Source of the DNA: Ramlibacter sp. PS4R-6
GTDB taxonomy: Bacteria; Pseudomonadota; Gammaproteobacteria; Burkholderiales; Burkholderiaceae_C
DNA length: 64,000 nucleotides
Reading direction: 5' to 3'
Assembly: GCF_037572775.1 (NCBI RefSeq)
Contig: NZ_JBBHKA010000001.1
Location: 2,046,001-2,110,000 of the forward strand
The notes beneath the pieces were generated by a model that saw nothing but the letters and a program-made list of their open reading frames with translations, ran no database searches and was not told the DNA's origin. Positions 1 to 11,368 of this stretch are shown piece after piece (the stretch's first letter is position 1; each line of letters opens with the position of its first letter). The position numbers were made by a program, and so were the translations under genes.

Positions 1-35
1 GATTCTTCGAACAGTTGGGCAAAAGATTCGGACAT
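1..35 (-). CDS. rpsA: 30S ribosomal protein S1, N-terminal fragment
   Basis: Only the first eleven codons are inside the window; the gene runs off the left edge. The minus-strand reading from the ATG at 35 gives MSESFAQLFEES, the usual start of betaproteobacterial ribosomal protein S1, which binds mRNA on the 30S subunit. A purine-rich GGAAA lies just upstream. Its place directly after the aroA-cmk fusion is the standard order in Burkholderiales, where cmk is followed by rpsA. The identification rests on a short N-terminus plus context. Confidence 0.8.
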   Translation of the reverse strand, partial: MSESFAQLFEE

Positions 36-190
36 TGAATTTCCTTGCACGTTCACGCAGGTTTCCGCGAGGCACCATTGCCCGGCGTTTCTATGACTGG
101 TGACGGCGTTGCTTGCGGCTTTTGGCCGCGGTTGGGTTGAACAACCCCACAGGCCGGGTGCGCGTTGCGCGCTGACAGGGACCGTGGGAC

Positions 191-2164
191 CTACTGCTTT
201 TCTTCCCACCACCGGAGAACCTGCGCAACCGACTCTTCGACCGATTGCCCGGAGTTGTCCAGGAGGAGGGCGTCCTGCGCGGGCTTCAGGGGCGAGACGG
301 CGCGGGAGGAATCCCGCGCATCCCGCGCCTCGAGGTCTGCGCGAAGAGCATCGATTGTAGCCGGAATTCCCTTTGAAATCAATTGCTTATGCCGCCGCTC
401 GGCGCGCTGGGCGGCGCTGGCGGTCAGGTAGACCTTCAGGGGGGCGTCCGGGAAGATCACCGTGCCCATGTCGCGGCCGTCCGCCACCAGGCCGGGCAGC
501 CGGCGGAAGCCGTGCTGCAGGCCGACCAGGGCCGTGCGGACGGAGGGCAGGGCGGAGACCTTCGACGCGTTCATCCCGGCTTCTTCGGTGCGGATCGCGT
601 CGGTAACGTCCAGCTCCCGCAGGTAAACGCGCCCGCCGGTGAACCGCACCGGCAGCTTGGCGGCCAGCTGGGCGATCGCGGCCTCGTGGGCGGTGTCCAG
701 GGCCATGCCTTCCCGGATCGCCGCGAACGCCGTGATCCGGTACAGGGCGCCGGAATCTAGGTAGTGGTAGCCCAGCCGTTGCGCGACTTCCGAAGCGAGC
801 GTGCCCTTGCCCGATGCCGTCGGGCCGTCGACGCAGAGCACCGGGATGGCGGCTTCCGGCGCGTGCGTGACCGAGAAGAAGGCTTCGAAGTACTCCGGGA
901 AGGTCTTGGCGACGCACTTCGGGTCCTCGATGCGCACGCGCACGCCGCCCGGGTTGAACGCGGCGAGCGAGAAGCACATCGCGATGCGGTGGTCGTCGTA
1001 GGTGTGGATGCTCGCGCGCGCCCAGCGCTGCGGCGGCGTCACCTTCAGGAAATCCGCGCCTTCCTCGACCTGCGCGCCGAGCTTGCGCAGCTCCTTGGCC
1101 ATGGCGGCGAGCCGGTCGGTTTCCTTCACGCGCCAGCTGGCGATGTTGCGCAGCGTGGTCGTGCCGCCGGTGTACAGCGCCATCACCGCGAGCGTCATCG
1201 CGGCGTCGGGGATGTGGTTGCAATCGAGGTCGATCGCCTTGAGCGGCCATGAGCCGCGGCGCACCTCGAGGTGGTTGGGGCCGCTGGTGATCGCGGCGCC
1301 CATGGCACGTGCGGCGTCGACGAAACGGATGTCGCCCTGGATCGACGACTCGCCCACGCCTTCGATGCGCACGGGCGCATCGGCCGCCGCGATCGCGCCC
1401 AGCGCGACGAAGTAGCTGGCGGACGACGCATCCGCTTCCACGTGGATCTCGCCGGGTGAGGTGTAGCGGCTGCCCGCGGGGATCGTGAAGCGCTGCCACC
1501 CTTCGCGCCGCACGCGGATGCCGAAGCGCTCCAGCAGGTTCAGCGTGATCTCGACGTAGGGCTTGGAAATCAGTTCGCCGACGACTTCGACGACGACGTC
1601 CCGGGCCGCGACCAGCGGCAGCGCGAGGAGCAGGGCGGTGAGGAACTGGCTCGACACGTCGCCGCGCACGCGGATCGGCGCGTCGACCTTCGGCTGCGAC
1701 GGATGGATGCGCAGGGGCGGGTAGCCCTCGGTGCCCAGGTAGTCGATGCGGCAGCCGAGTTGGCGCAATGCATCGACGAGGTCGCCGATCGGCCGCTCGT
1801 GCATGCGGGCGACGCCGCTCAACTCGAACTCGCCGCCCATCAGCGCCAGGGCGGCCGTCAGCGGCCGCATGGCGGTGCCCGCGTTCCCGAGGAACAGGCG
1901 CGCGTGCGCGGCCGGTGCGTGGCCGCCCAGGCCGGTGACCTGCAGCGACCGCCCGGCGTGCTGCACGCCGCAGCCGAGCGCGCGCAGCGCATCCAGCATC
2001 ACCCGCGTGTCGTCCGAATCGAGCAGGTCGTGGATCGTCGTGGTGCCGCCGGAGAGGGCCGCCAGCAGCAGCACGCGGTTGGAAATGCTCTTGGAGCCGG
2101 GCAGCACCACGGTGCCGGCTGCGCCCGCGAGCGGCGGGACGTCGAGGAAGGCGGTGGTGAACAC
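191..2164 (-). CDS. aroA: Bifunctional EPSP synthase / cytidylate kinase (AroA-Cmk fusion)
   Basis: One 657-residue chain joins two enzymes. Residues 1-432 are 3-phosphoshikimate 1-carboxyvinyltransferase (shikimate pathway), with [10 protein letters not shown] at 21-30, [13 protein letters not shown] at 90-102 and DDHRIAMCF near 391. Residues about 440-657 are cytidylate kinase (CMP/dCMP phosphorylation), with the P-loop GPTASGKGT at 447-455 and [13 protein letters not shown] at 562-574. The linker is short and no stop lies between the domains. The GTG at 2164 is chosen because the family N-terminus ([10 protein letters not shown]) begins there and it sits 5 bases after the tyrA stop; the frame is open further upstream but that part is out-of-family. 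This fusion is known in Comamonadaceae. It lies downstream of tyrA and upstream of rpsA. Confidence 0.95.
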   Translation of the reverse strand: MFTTAFLDVPPLAGAAGTVVLPGSKSISNRVLLLAALSGGTTTIHDLLDSDDTRVMLDALRALGCGVQHAGRSLQVTGLGGHAPAAHARLFLGNAGTAMRPLTAALALMGGEFELSGVARMHERPIGDLVDALRQLGCRIDYLGTEGYPPLRIHPSQPKVDAPIRVRGDVSSQFLTALLLALPLVAARDVVVEVVGELISKPYVEITLNLLERFGIRVRREGWQRFTIPAGSRYTSPGEIHVEADASSASYFVALGAIAAADAPVRIEGVGESSIQGDIRFVDAARAMGAAITSGPNHLEVRRGSWPLKAIDLDCNHIPDAAMTLAVMALYTGGTTTLRNIASWRVKETDRLAAMAKELRKLGAQVEEGADFLKVTPPQRWARASIHTYDDHRIAMCFSLAAFNPGGVRVRIEDPKCVAKTFPEYFEAFFSVTHAPEAAIPVLCVDGPTASGKGTLASEVAQRLGYHYLDSGALYRITAFAAIREGMALDTAHEAAIAQLAAKLPVRFTGGRVYLRELDVTDAIRTEEAGMNASKVSALPSVRTALVGLQHGFRRLPGLVADGRDMGTVIFPDAPLKVYLTASAAQRAERRHKQLISKGIPATIDALRADLEARDARDSSRAVSPLKPAQDALLLDNSGQSVEESVAQVLRWWEEKQ

Positions 2165-2169
2165 GGCGG

Positions 2170-3045
2170 TCAGGACTTGCGCGCGGAGGCCATGCGCCAG
2201 TGCGCACGCGAGTGGCTGGCCTGCTCGATCAGCGCCTCGAGCCCTTCGGCGTCGCCGTTCTCGATCATCTTTTCCATCGCCGCCAGCGTTTCCTGGAACA
2301 CCTTCGATTGCTGCAGCAGCTCCTGCCGGTTCGCCAGCAGGATGTCGCGCCACATTTTGGGCTCGGAAGCGGCGATGCGGGTGAAATCACGGAAGCCGGG
2401 GCCCGCCAGCGAGAGGAATTCCTGCCCCTGCTTCTGCGTGACGATGCCGTTGATGAGCGCGAAGGCGATGAGGTGCGGCAGGTGGCTGATCGCGGCGAAG
2501 GCCGAGTCGTGCGCCTCCGGTGCCATCTTCACCACCTTGCACTGCAGTCCTTCCCACACCTTCACGGCATTCTCGACGTGCGCGGGGTCGGTCTTGTCGA
2601 TGGGCGTGAGGATGACCTGCTTGCCGAGGTAGAGGTCGGGGTCCGCGTGCTCGACGCCGGAGACCTCCTTGCCCGCCACCGGGTGGCAGGGCACGAAGGA
2701 GCCGACCTGCTCGCGCAGCACGCGCCGCGCGGAATCGATGACGTCGCGCTTGGTCGAGCCGACGTCCATCAGCAGCATGTCCTTGGTGACGAGGTGGCGG
2801 ATGGCCTTGAAGGTCGCCTCCGTCGCCGCGACGGGCACGGCCAGCAGGACGATGTCGGCGCCGGAGACCGCGAGCAGGGCGGAAGGCGCCTCGACGTCGA
2901 TGACGCCCATCTGCCGCGCGCGTTCGGTCGTCGAGGGCGACTTGCTGTAGCCCACGACGCGCTTGACCAGGCCCGCGCGCTTGAGCGCGAGCGCGAAGGA
3001 GCCACCCATGAGGCCGCAGCCGATGAGCCCGAGTTGTTCGAACAT
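2170..3045 (-). CDS. tyrA: Prephenate dehydrogenase
   Basis: A 291-residue NAD(P)-dependent dehydrogenase that oxidatively decarboxylates prephenate on the tyrosine branch. The N-terminus carries the dinucleotide-binding glycines [17 protein letters not shown] and the HPVAGKE segment of the TyrA family follow. There is no chorismate mutase or ACT domain, so it is the monofunctional type. The ATG at 3045 is fixed by the Rossmann start and overlaps the pheA stop in TGATG, which suggests translational coupling. The open frame extends upstream, but that part is shadow coding of pheA. Whether it prefers prephenate or arogenate cannot be told. Confidence 0.93.
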   Translation of the reverse strand: MFEQLGLIGCGLMGGSFALALKRAGLVKRVVGYSKSPSTTERARQMGVIDVEAPSALLAVSGADIVLLAVPVAATEATFKAIRHLVTKDMLLMDVGSTKRDVIDSARRVLREQVGSFVPCHPVAGKEVSGVEHADPDLYLGKQVILTPIDKTDPAHVENAVKVWEGLQCKVVKMAPEAHDSAFAAISHLPHLIAFALINGIVTQKQGQEFLSLAGPGFRDFTRIAASEPKMWRDILLANRQELLQQSKVFQETLAAMEKMIENGDAEGLEALIEQASHSRAHWRMASARKS

Positions 3046-4126
3046 CAGGCTTCGCCCACGGGGTAGGTCCCCAGCAACTTGTAGAAGGCGCACAGGGCGC
3101 GCAGCTCTTTCAGGGCTTGCGCCATGTTCGGCTGCGACGGGTGGCCGTCGAGGTCGATGTAGAAGTAGTACTCCCACTGGCCCGAACGCGCGGGGCGCGA
3201 CTCGAAGCGCGTCATCGAGACGCCGTGCTTCTTGAGCGGCACGAGCAGGTCGTGCACCGCGCCGGGCTTGTTGGGCACGGAGATGACGAGGCTCACGCAG
3301 TCCTTGCCCGACGCCTGCGGCGCGTCGAGCACCTGCGGCAGGCAGATCACGGCGAAGCGCGTGCGGTTGAAGGCGTCGTCCTGGATCGCCTGGGCGGCGA
3401 TGTGCAAGCCGAACTCGCTGCCGGCTCGCTCGCTGGCAATGCCGGCCCACGCCGGGTTCGTCGCGGCCAGGCGCGCGCCTTCGGCGTTGCTCGCCACCGC
3501 GCGGCGCTCGGCCTTGGGCAGGTGCTTGTTCAGCCAGCCCTGGCATTGCGCCAGCGCCTGAGGGTGCGCCAGCACGACCTGGATGCCTTCAACCGACGGC
3601 GACTGGCGCAGCAGGTGATGGCGGATCAGCAGGCTGATCTCGCCGACGATGTGCAGCGGCGACTGCAGCAGCAGGTCGAGCGAGCGCGTCACCACGCCTT
3701 CGCTGCTGTTCTCGACCGGGACCACGCCGAAATCCGACGTGCCCGCTTCGGCCGCGTGGAACACTTCGTCGAAGCTCACGCACGGCACGTGCTCGATGCT
3801 GGAGCCGAAGAACTGCACGGCGGCCTGCTCGCTGAAGGTGCCGGCGGGGCCCAGGTACGACACGCGCTGCGGCGCCTCGAGCGCGCGGCACGCGGACATG
3901 ATTTCGCGCCAGATGGTCGCGACGTTGCGTTCCTTCAGCGGCCCGGGGTTGGCGGCCTGCAGGCCGTTGATCACCTGCGCTTCGCGCTCGGGCCGGTAGA
4001 CCGTGGACCCTTCGGCCCGCTTGAGCTCGCCGACCTCGTTGGCGAAGGCCGCGCGCTTGTTGAGCAAGGCCAGCAGTTCGCGGTCGACCTTGTCGATCTC
4101 CGTGCGCAGCTGCGCGAGGTCCTTCT

Positions 4127-4130
<4 letters not shown>
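3045..4130 (-). CDS. pheA: Chorismate mutase / prephenate dehydratase (P-protein)
   Basis: Bifunctional 361-residue enzyme of phenylalanine synthesis. Residues 1 to about 90 form an AroQ-type chorismate mutase helix bundle ([20 protein letters not shown]). From about 95 follows the dehydratase domain, with [14 protein letters not shown] and [12 protein letters not shown]. The C-terminal ACT domain, which senses phenylalanine in this family, starts near 285 and contains [16 protein letters not shown] and MTRFESRP. The length matches the family. The start codon overlaps the gyrA stop in ATGA, and the stop overlaps the tyrA start. In related genomes serC usually lies between gyrA and pheA; here it is missing. 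Confidence 0.95.
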
Positions 4131-6781
<2,651 letters not shown>

Positions 6782-6912
6782 CGGAGGGGAAAAAGGGACT
6801 GGGGATGGGCGCGCGGGAAGCCTTCGATTCTACGGTCAAGGCCCTTGTCGCTCATCCGCAACATGCAGGCGGGAATGAGGTTTTGTCCTACGGGACCCCC
6901 CAGTCCCGACCG

Positions 6913-6941
6913 TTGATTGTGTAAGCGCGTGTGGCATACTA
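6913..6941 (+). promoter_or_regulatory. Possible sigma-70 promoter of the OmpA-type lipoprotein gene
   Basis: In the 243-base gap between divergent gyrA and the lipoprotein gene, TTGATT at 6913-6918 is followed after 16-17 bases by CATACT/ATACTA at 6935-6941. This is a reasonable -35/-10 pair and would leave a 5' leader of roughly 75 bases that includes an AAGAGGAG ribosome-binding site. It is judged by eye only. Confidence 0.4.
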
Positions 6942-7024
6942 AGTTTGACGCTTTTGGTGATGGTCACCTTAAACGTAGTTTTTACGCAGCGGGGCTGCGC
7001 CTTTTTCCCCTCAAGAGGAGAACC

Positions 7025-7720
7025 ATGAAGAAACTGAACAACGTCGCGCTGTTGATGGCATCCGCTGCGCTGGTCGCCGGCTGCTCGACGTCGCCTCCGG
7101 CGGGCACGCGCGTGCAGGCTGCCGACGGCGGCAACCGCATCGACAACTGGGTGAACGGCACCAGCGAGCTGGTCTGGAAGAACGGCACCAACGAATACTG
7201 CTGGCGCGACAACTTCTGGACGCCCGCCACCGCTGCCCGCGGCTGCGACGGCGCCCTGGTCGTTCAGGCTCCCGCCCCGGCTCCCGCCGCCGCCCCGGCC
7301 CCGGCTCCGCGCCCGGCCGCATCGGCCCCGGCTCCCGCCCCGGCCCCGCAACCGCCCGCCGCCACCAAGGTGACCTACGCCGCGGACGCGTTCTTCGACT
7401 TCGACAAGGCTGTCCTGAAGCCCGAAGGCAAGGCCAAGCTCGACGACCTGGTCGACAAGGTCAAGGGCATCAACCTGGAAGTGATCATCGCCGTCGGCCA
7501 CACCGACTCGGTGGGCAACGACGGGTACAACCAGAAGCTGTCGGTGCGCCGCGCCGAAGCCGTGAAGAGCTACCTCGTGTCCAAGGGCATCGAGAAGAAC
7601 CGCGTCTACACGGAAGGCAAGGGCGAGAAGCAGCCCGTCGCCGACAACAAGACCGCCGAAGGCCGCGCGAAGAACCGCCGCGTGGAAATCGAAGTGGTCG
7701 GCACGCGCACGAACCGCTAA
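7025..7720 (+). CDS. OmpA/Pal-family peptidoglycan-associated lipoprotein
   Basis: A 231-residue exported protein. The N-terminus is a lipoprotein signal ending in the lipobox LVAGC, so it should be lipidated at the cysteine. A middle stretch is rich in Ala-Pro repeats (coded by 7266-7360) and probably forms a flexible linker. The C-terminal OmpA-like domain contains AADAFFDFDKAVLKPEG, GHTDSVGNDGYN and GRAKNRRVEI, the peptidoglycan-binding signature. It should tether the outer membrane to the cell wall. The start at 7025 is preceded by GAGGAG; an upstream in-frame extension lacks a signal and is rejected. A strong terminator follows. Confidence 0.9.
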   Translation: MKKLNNVALLMASAALVAGCSTSPPAGTRVQAADGGNRIDNWVNGTSELVWKNGTNEYCWRDNFWTPATAARGCDGALVVQAPAPAPAAAPAPAPRPAASAPAPAPAPQPPAATKVTYAADAFFDFDKAVLKPEGKAKLDDLVDKVKGINLEVIIAVGHTDSVGNDGYNQKLSVRRAEAVKSYLVSKGIEKNRVYTEGKGEKQPVADNKTAEGRAKNRRVEIEVVGTRTNR

Positions 7721-7738
7721 GAGCATCCGCTCAGCCAG

Positions 7739-7768
7739 GAGAGGGCCCTTCGGGGCCCTTTCTCTTTT
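7739..7768 (+). terminator. Rho-independent terminator after the OmpA-type gene
   Basis: The stem AGGGCCC/GGGCCCT (7742-7748 and 7753-7759) with a TTCG tetraloop is followed by a pyrimidine run TTCTCTTTT. It starts about 20 bases after the lipoprotein stop and lies just before ubiG, so it should isolate the two transcripts. Confidence 0.9.
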
Positions 7769-7788
7769 GCATTTGGGACAATGCGGCC

Positions 7789-8499
7789 GTGACCGAAGAA
7801 ATCCTCAACGCCGACCCCGGCGAACTCGCCAAGTTCTCCGAGCTGGCCCACCGCTGGTGGGACCCGGAGAGCGAGTTCCGCCCGCTGCACGAGATCAACC
7901 CGCTGCGGCTGGAGTGGATCAATTCGCAGTTCCCGCTCAAGGGCCGGCGCGTGCTCGACGTCGGCTGCGGCGGCGGCATCCTGAGCGACTCGATGGCGCG
8001 CAAGGGCGCCGAAGTGGTCGGCATCGACCTGGCCACCAAGGCCCTGCGCGTGGCGCAGCTGCATGCCCTGGAAGCAGCGACGCCCAACGTGGAGTACCGC
8101 GAGATCAGCGTGGAGGCGCTGGCCCAGCAGGAGCCCGCGAGCTTCGACGCCGTCACTTGCATGGAGATGCTCGAGCACGTGCCCGACCCGGCTTCGGTCC
8201 TTCGTGCCTGCTCGCGCCTCGTAAAGCCGGGCGGTTGGGTCTTCATCTCCACGATCAACCGCAACCCGAAGTCGTTCCTGTTCGCCATCGTCGGCGCCGA
8301 GTACGTCCTGAACCTGCTGCCGCGCGGCACGCACGAGTACATGAAGTTCATCAAGCCGAGCGAGATGGCGGGTTACTGCCGCGCCGCGGGCCTGGAGCTC
8401 GCCTCTACGCGGGGCATGGAATACAACCCCGTGACGCGCCGCTACTGGTTGTCGGCCGACACGAGCGTCAACTACCTGCTGGCCACGCGCAAGACCTGA
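7789..8499 (+). CDS. ubiG: Ubiquinone biosynthesis O-methyltransferase UbiG
   Basis: A 236-residue SAM-dependent methyltransferase that carries out both O-methylations in ubiquinone synthesis. The N-terminus (FSELAHRWWDPESEFRPLHE) is typical of UbiG, and the SAM motif RVLDVGCGGG is at about residues 54-63, followed by VVGIDLATKA. The start is GTG at 7789. The stop overlaps the start of gph in TGATG, so the two are probably translated together. A ubiG-gph pair next to the ompA and gyrA region is common in Burkholderiales. Confidence 0.95.
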   Translation: MTEEILNADPGELAKFSELAHRWWDPESEFRPLHEINPLRLEWINSQFPLKGRRVLDVGCGGGILSDSMARKGAEVVGIDLATKALRVAQLHALEAATPNVEYREISVEALAQQEPASFDAVTCMEMLEHVPDPASVLRACSRLVKPGGWVFISTINRNPKSFLFAIVGAEYVLNLLPRGTHEYMKFIKPSEMAGYCRAAGLELASTRGMEYNPVTRRYWLSADTSVNYLLATRKT

Positions 8500-9173
8500 T
8501 GTTCCTCGACGTGAAGGCGGTGCTGTTCGACCTGGACGGCACCTTGATCGACAGCGCGCCCGACCTCGGCGCGGCCGCGGACAAGATGCGCGTGGACCGC
8601 GGGCTGCCGTCGCTGCCGCTGGAGAAATACCGCCCCATGGCCGGCGCCGGCGCGCGCGGCATGCTGGGCATCGCCTTCGGCATGACGCCCGGCGCGCCCG
8701 ACTACGACGCCATGCGCGAGGAGTTCTTCGTGAACTACGAGAACGCCATGACCGAGCGCACGGTGATCTTCGAAGGCATCCCGGCGCTGGTCGCGAGCCT
8801 GCTGGAGCGCGGCCTGGGCTGGGGCGTGGTGACGAACAAGTCGATGCGCTTCACGGGGCCGCTGACGAAGCAGATCCCGCTGTTCCGCAGCGCCGGCGCC
8901 ATCATCGGCGGCGACTCGACGCCGCACGCCAAACCCCATCCGGAGCCGCTCCTCGAGGCAGCGCGGCGCCTGAAGGTCGATCCCCGGCAGTGCATCTACG
9001 TCGGTGACGACGAGCGCGACATCATCGCGGGCAAGGCCGCAGGCATGGGCACCGTCGCGGCCGCGTACGGCTACCTCGGCAGCAACGCCGACACGTACGT
9101 GTGGGGCGCTGATGCCCACATTGCGAGCCCGCTTGAATTGCTGGCGCTCTTGAAAAGCACGCCCGCGGCGTAA
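8499..9173 (+). CDS. gph: Phosphoglycolate phosphatase, HAD family
   Basis: A 224-residue haloacid-dehalogenase-type phosphatase. Motif I is FDLDGTLID with nucleophile Asp11 and acid/base Asp13; motif II is VVTNKS, the conserved lysine lies in HAKPHPEPLL, and motif III is YVGDDERDI. It fits Gph, which removes 2-phosphoglycolate, and could equally act on related small phosphates. The ATG at 8499 overlaps the ubiG stop. The 3' end probably contains the promoter of the next gene, ssrA. Confidence 0.9.
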   Translation: MFLDVKAVLFDLDGTLIDSAPDLGAAADKMRVDRGLPSLPLEKYRPMAGAGARGMLGIAFGMTPGAPDYDAMREEFFVNYENAMTERTVIFEGIPALVASLLERGLGWGVVTNKSMRFTGPLTKQIPLFRSAGAIIGGDSTPHAKPHPEPLLEAARRLKVDPRQCIYVGDDERDIIAGKAAGMGTVAAAYGYLGSNADTYVWGADAHIASPLELLALLKSTPAA

Positions 9174-9176
9174 AAT
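9150..9176 (+). promoter_or_regulatory. Probable ssrA promoter inside the end of gph
   Basis: TTGAAA at 9150-9155 and TAAAAT at 9171-9176 are close to the sigma-70 consensus, separated by a short 15-base spacer. The -10 box ends 11 bases before the mature tmRNA 5' end, as expected for a slightly longer precursor. Confidence 0.55.
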
Positions 9177-9187
9177 ACGAATCTCCC

Positions 9188-9560
9188 GGGGCTGCACTGG
9201 TTTCGACGTGGGTTCGGAATCGCAGCGGGGCATGCCGAGGTTCAGTCACCTCGTTAATCCGCTGAAACAAAGTAACTGCGAACGACTCTACGTACGCACT
9301 CGCCGCCTAAACACCGGCGACCTTGCAACAGTCCGCCGATGGGCTGGGCCAAGGAAGCAATTCCAAAAGCTGCAAGGTAATCCACATCGGCTGGTCCTGA
9401 ACCGGGCGCCTTGGTTCGGGACGAGACAATAGGACGCTGGCTACCCGTGTAGCGTGCGACTGCGCGACTCGGGTGGCGAGATCCAAATCAGACCGCTAAG
9501 CATGTAGATCTGCGCGAGGAAGGCTTGCGGACGCGGGTTCAATTCCCGCCAGCTCCACCA
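9188..9560 (+). ncRNA. ssrA: Transfer-messenger RNA (tmRNA)
   Basis: A 373-base one-piece tmRNA that frees stalled ribosomes and tags the unfinished protein for proteolysis, together with SmpB. The acceptor stem pairs GGGGCTG (9188-9194) with CAGCTCC near the 3' end, and CCA is encoded (9558-9560). The tRNA-like part has GGTTTCGACG at the 5' side and the T-arm GGGTTCAATTCCC at the 3' side. The tag frame at 9278-9310 encodes ANDSTYALAA and ends in TAA. It lies between gph and a small lipoprotein gene; smpB is not in the window. Confidence 0.97.
9278..9310 (+). other. tmRNA tag reading frame (ANDSTYALAA)
   Basis: The resume codon GCG at 9278 is followed by nine sense codons and TAA, giving ANDSTYALAA. 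The ALAA end is the recognition tail for ClpXP and related proteases. The middle differs from the ANDERFALAA-type tag common in betaproteobacteria. Confidence 0.9.
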
Positions 9561-9581
9561 ATTTCGGGCCACAATCGCGGC

Positions 9582-9890
9582 ATGCTGCCGCGCTTGCCCA
9601 CCCTCCTGATCGCAGCCGCCGCCCTCGGCGGCTGCTCCGTCGTGCCGCGCTCCGCATGGACGTACGACGGCACTCACCCGCTGCCCCGCGTCACGGCCGA
9701 GCCGGGCGCCGTCGCGCCGCTCACGGACCGCGTCGCGCAACTGCAGCTCGAGCTCAACGAGGTGCGCGCGAAGATCGCCGCGCAGCCCGGCACCTTCGAA
9801 CGCTTGCCGCTCTACCGGCAGGAAAACGACATCCACAGCCGCCTGGCGCCGCTGCAGCGCGAGCTGGCGCAGTACGCCTCTGCGCGCTGA
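9582..9890 (+). CDS. Small predicted lipoprotein, function unknown
   Basis: A 102-residue protein that I do not recognise. It begins with a hydrophobic signal ending in a lipobox (AALGGC), so it is probably a membrane-anchored lipoprotein. The rest is polar; the second half (LTDRVAQLQLELNEVRAKIA and a later heptad-like stretch) looks like a short alpha-helical coiled coil. The start at 9582 places the signal at the N-terminus; a longer in-frame extension overlaps ssrA and is unlikely. Its 3' end overlaps the probable start of the following pseudouridine synthase gene. Confidence 0.75.
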   Translation: MLPRLPTLLIAAAALGGCSVVPRSAWTYDGTHPLPRVTAEPGAVAPLTDRVAQLQLELNEVRAKIAAQPGTFERLPLYRQENDIHSRLAPLQRELAQYASAR

Positions 9891-10608
9891 CGACATCCTC
9901 TTCTCGCAGGGCTTCGGCACGCGCCGCATCTGCGCGGGGCTGGTGGAGCAGGGGCACGTTCGCATCGGCGGGCGCGTCGTCGAGGACCCGGCGCAGGAGT
10001 TCGAGCCGCAAGGCCTGGTGTTCGACGTCGATGGCGTGGCGTGGGAGTTCCACGACAAGGCCTACCTGGTGCTGAACAAGCCCGCGGGCACCGAGTGCTC
10101 GCAGAAGCCGTCGACCTACCCGAGCGTCTACACCTTGCTGCCCGGGCCGCTGCGCCAGCGGCCGAACAAGGGCGCGGTGCAAGGCGTGCAGGCCATCGGG
10201 CGGCTGGACGCGGACACGACGGGCCTGCTGCTCCTGAGCGACGACGGGGTGTTCATCCACCGCATGACGTCGCCGAAGAGGCACGTGCCGAAGGTCTACG
10301 AAGTCGGGACGAAGCATCCCGTGACGCCCGCGCAAGTCACGAAGCTGCAGGCAGGCGTGGTGCTCGATGACGACCCGAAGCCCGTGCGCGCCGCGGCGTG
10401 CGAGGCGACGGGCGATCAGTCGCTGCGCCTGACGCTCCTGGAAGGCAAGTACCACCAGGTCAAGCGAATGGTGGCGGCGGCCGGCAACCGGGTGGAAACC
10501 TTGCACCGCTCGCGCATCGGCGCCTTCGAATTGCCGGCCGACCTCGCGCCCGGGCAATGGCGCTGGCTGCGGCCCGACGACCTGCTGCTGCTCAGCCGAG
10601 CGCCCTGA
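9880..10608 (+). CDS. Pseudouridine synthase, RsuA/RluB/RluE family
   Basis: This converts specific uridines in rRNA to pseudouridine. An N-terminal S4 RNA-binding domain (DDILFSQGFGTRRICAGLVEQG) precedes the catalytic domain, with AIGRLDADTTGLLLLSDDG (catalytic Asp after RL) and LLEGKYHQVKRMVAAAGNRV. The exact rRNA target cannot be read from sequence. The start is a problem: the S4 domain clearly begins near 9886, yet the first ATG, GTG or TTG in frame is the GTG at 9943, which would cut the domain. I place the start at the CTG at 9880, overlapping the lipoprotein stop. The 3' end overlaps the convergent hydrolase by 17 bases. Confidence 0.85.
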   Translation: MRADDILFSQGFGTRRICAGLVEQGHVRIGGRVVEDPAQEFEPQGLVFDVDGVAWEFHDKAYLVLNKPAGTECSQKPSTYPSVYTLLPGPLRQRPNKGAVQGVQAIGRLDADTTGLLLLSDDGVFIHRMTSPKRHVPKVYEVGTKHPVTPAQVTKLQAGVVLDDDPKPVRAAACEATGDQSLRLTLLEGKYHQVKRMVAAAGNRVETLHRSRIGAFELPADLAPGQWRWLRPDDLLLLSRAP

Positions 10609-11335
10609 GGAACTGCACGATGCGCTCCTTCGTGCGCTCGGGCTGGTCCTTGTGCGGCGAGTGCCCGCAATCGGCCAGCACCACGCGCGCGATGCCGCCA
10701 GCCGGGGCGATCTCGTCGATCTGCCGCAGCGTGCCGTAGGCGTCGTCCTCGCCCTGGATTGCCAGCACCGGCGCATGGATGCGCGCGCACTCCGCGCGGA
10801 TGTCGAAGTCGCGGAAGGCGGGATCCAGCCAGATGTCGTTCCACTGCCAGAACGCCCCGTCGACGTCGTCGTGGTAGCGCGCCAGGCGCGCGCGCAGGTC
10901 CGTCGTCTCGTAGGCCACGCGCGCCTCGTCGATGGAGCGCACGGAGATGTCCTCCACGATAACGTGCGGCGCCATCACGATGCAGGCGCGCACGGGGAAG
11001 TGCGCAGCGTGGATCAGGGCAATCGTCCCGCCGTCGGAGTGGCCGAGCAGCACGGGTGAGTCGATCGCCAGCTCTGCCAGCAGGGCCGGCAAGACGTCGA
11101 GCGCCTCGCGGTGCATGTAGTCGGGCTTCAGCCGTCCGCTGCCCCGGACGTCGGGAATGGGGGGCGACTTGCCGTAGCCGCGCCGCGAATAGACGAAGCC
11201 GGCACGGCCGGTCGCTTCGCACACGCGCCGTGGCCAGTCGCGCCACATCGCGACGGAGCCCAGCCCCTCGTGCAGGAACACGATGGGCGATCGCGCGGCG
11301 TCGCCTTCGATGCGGTCGAGTTCCAGGCTGTCCAC
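10592..11335 (-). CDS. Alpha/beta hydrolase
   Basis: A 247-residue alpha/beta-hydrolase-fold protein. The oxyanion region is FLHEGLGS, the nucleophile elbow is GHSDGG, the probable acid lies in QGEDDAYG and the His in CGHSPHKDQP. No signal peptide is seen, so it is cytoplasmic. The substrate is unknown; the fold covers esterases, lactonases and C-C hydrolases. The start is GTG at 11335, 33 bases from the divergent CinA-like gene, so the two may share a promoter region. It converges on the pseudouridine synthase. Confidence 0.8.
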   Translation of the reverse strand: MDSLELDRIEGDAARSPIVFLHEGLGSVAMWRDWPRRVCEATGRAGFVYSRRGYGKSPPIPDVRGSGRLKPDYMHREALDVLPALLAELAIDSPVLLGHSDGGTIALIHAAHFPVRACIVMAPHVIVEDISVRSIDEARVAYETTDLRARLARYHDDVDGAFWQWNDIWLDPAFRDFDIRAECARIHAPVLAIQGEDDAYGTLRQIDEIAPAGGIARVVLADCGHSPHKDQPERTKERIVQFLRALG

Positions 11336-11368
11336 CAGCCGATGTTAGCGAGGCGTTAGCATGCACGC

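Noticed and set aside
134-147. Palindrome GGGTTGAACAACCC between rpsA and aroA-cmk as a terminator
   Set aside because: The stem is only six base pairs and no T-run is present on either strand, so no function is claimed. Nothing else was recognised in 36-190.
7266-7360. Repetitive GC-rich tract as a tandem repeat element
   Set aside because: It codes for the Ala-Pro linker of the OmpA-type lipoprotein and stays in frame; a protein feature, not a mobile repeat.
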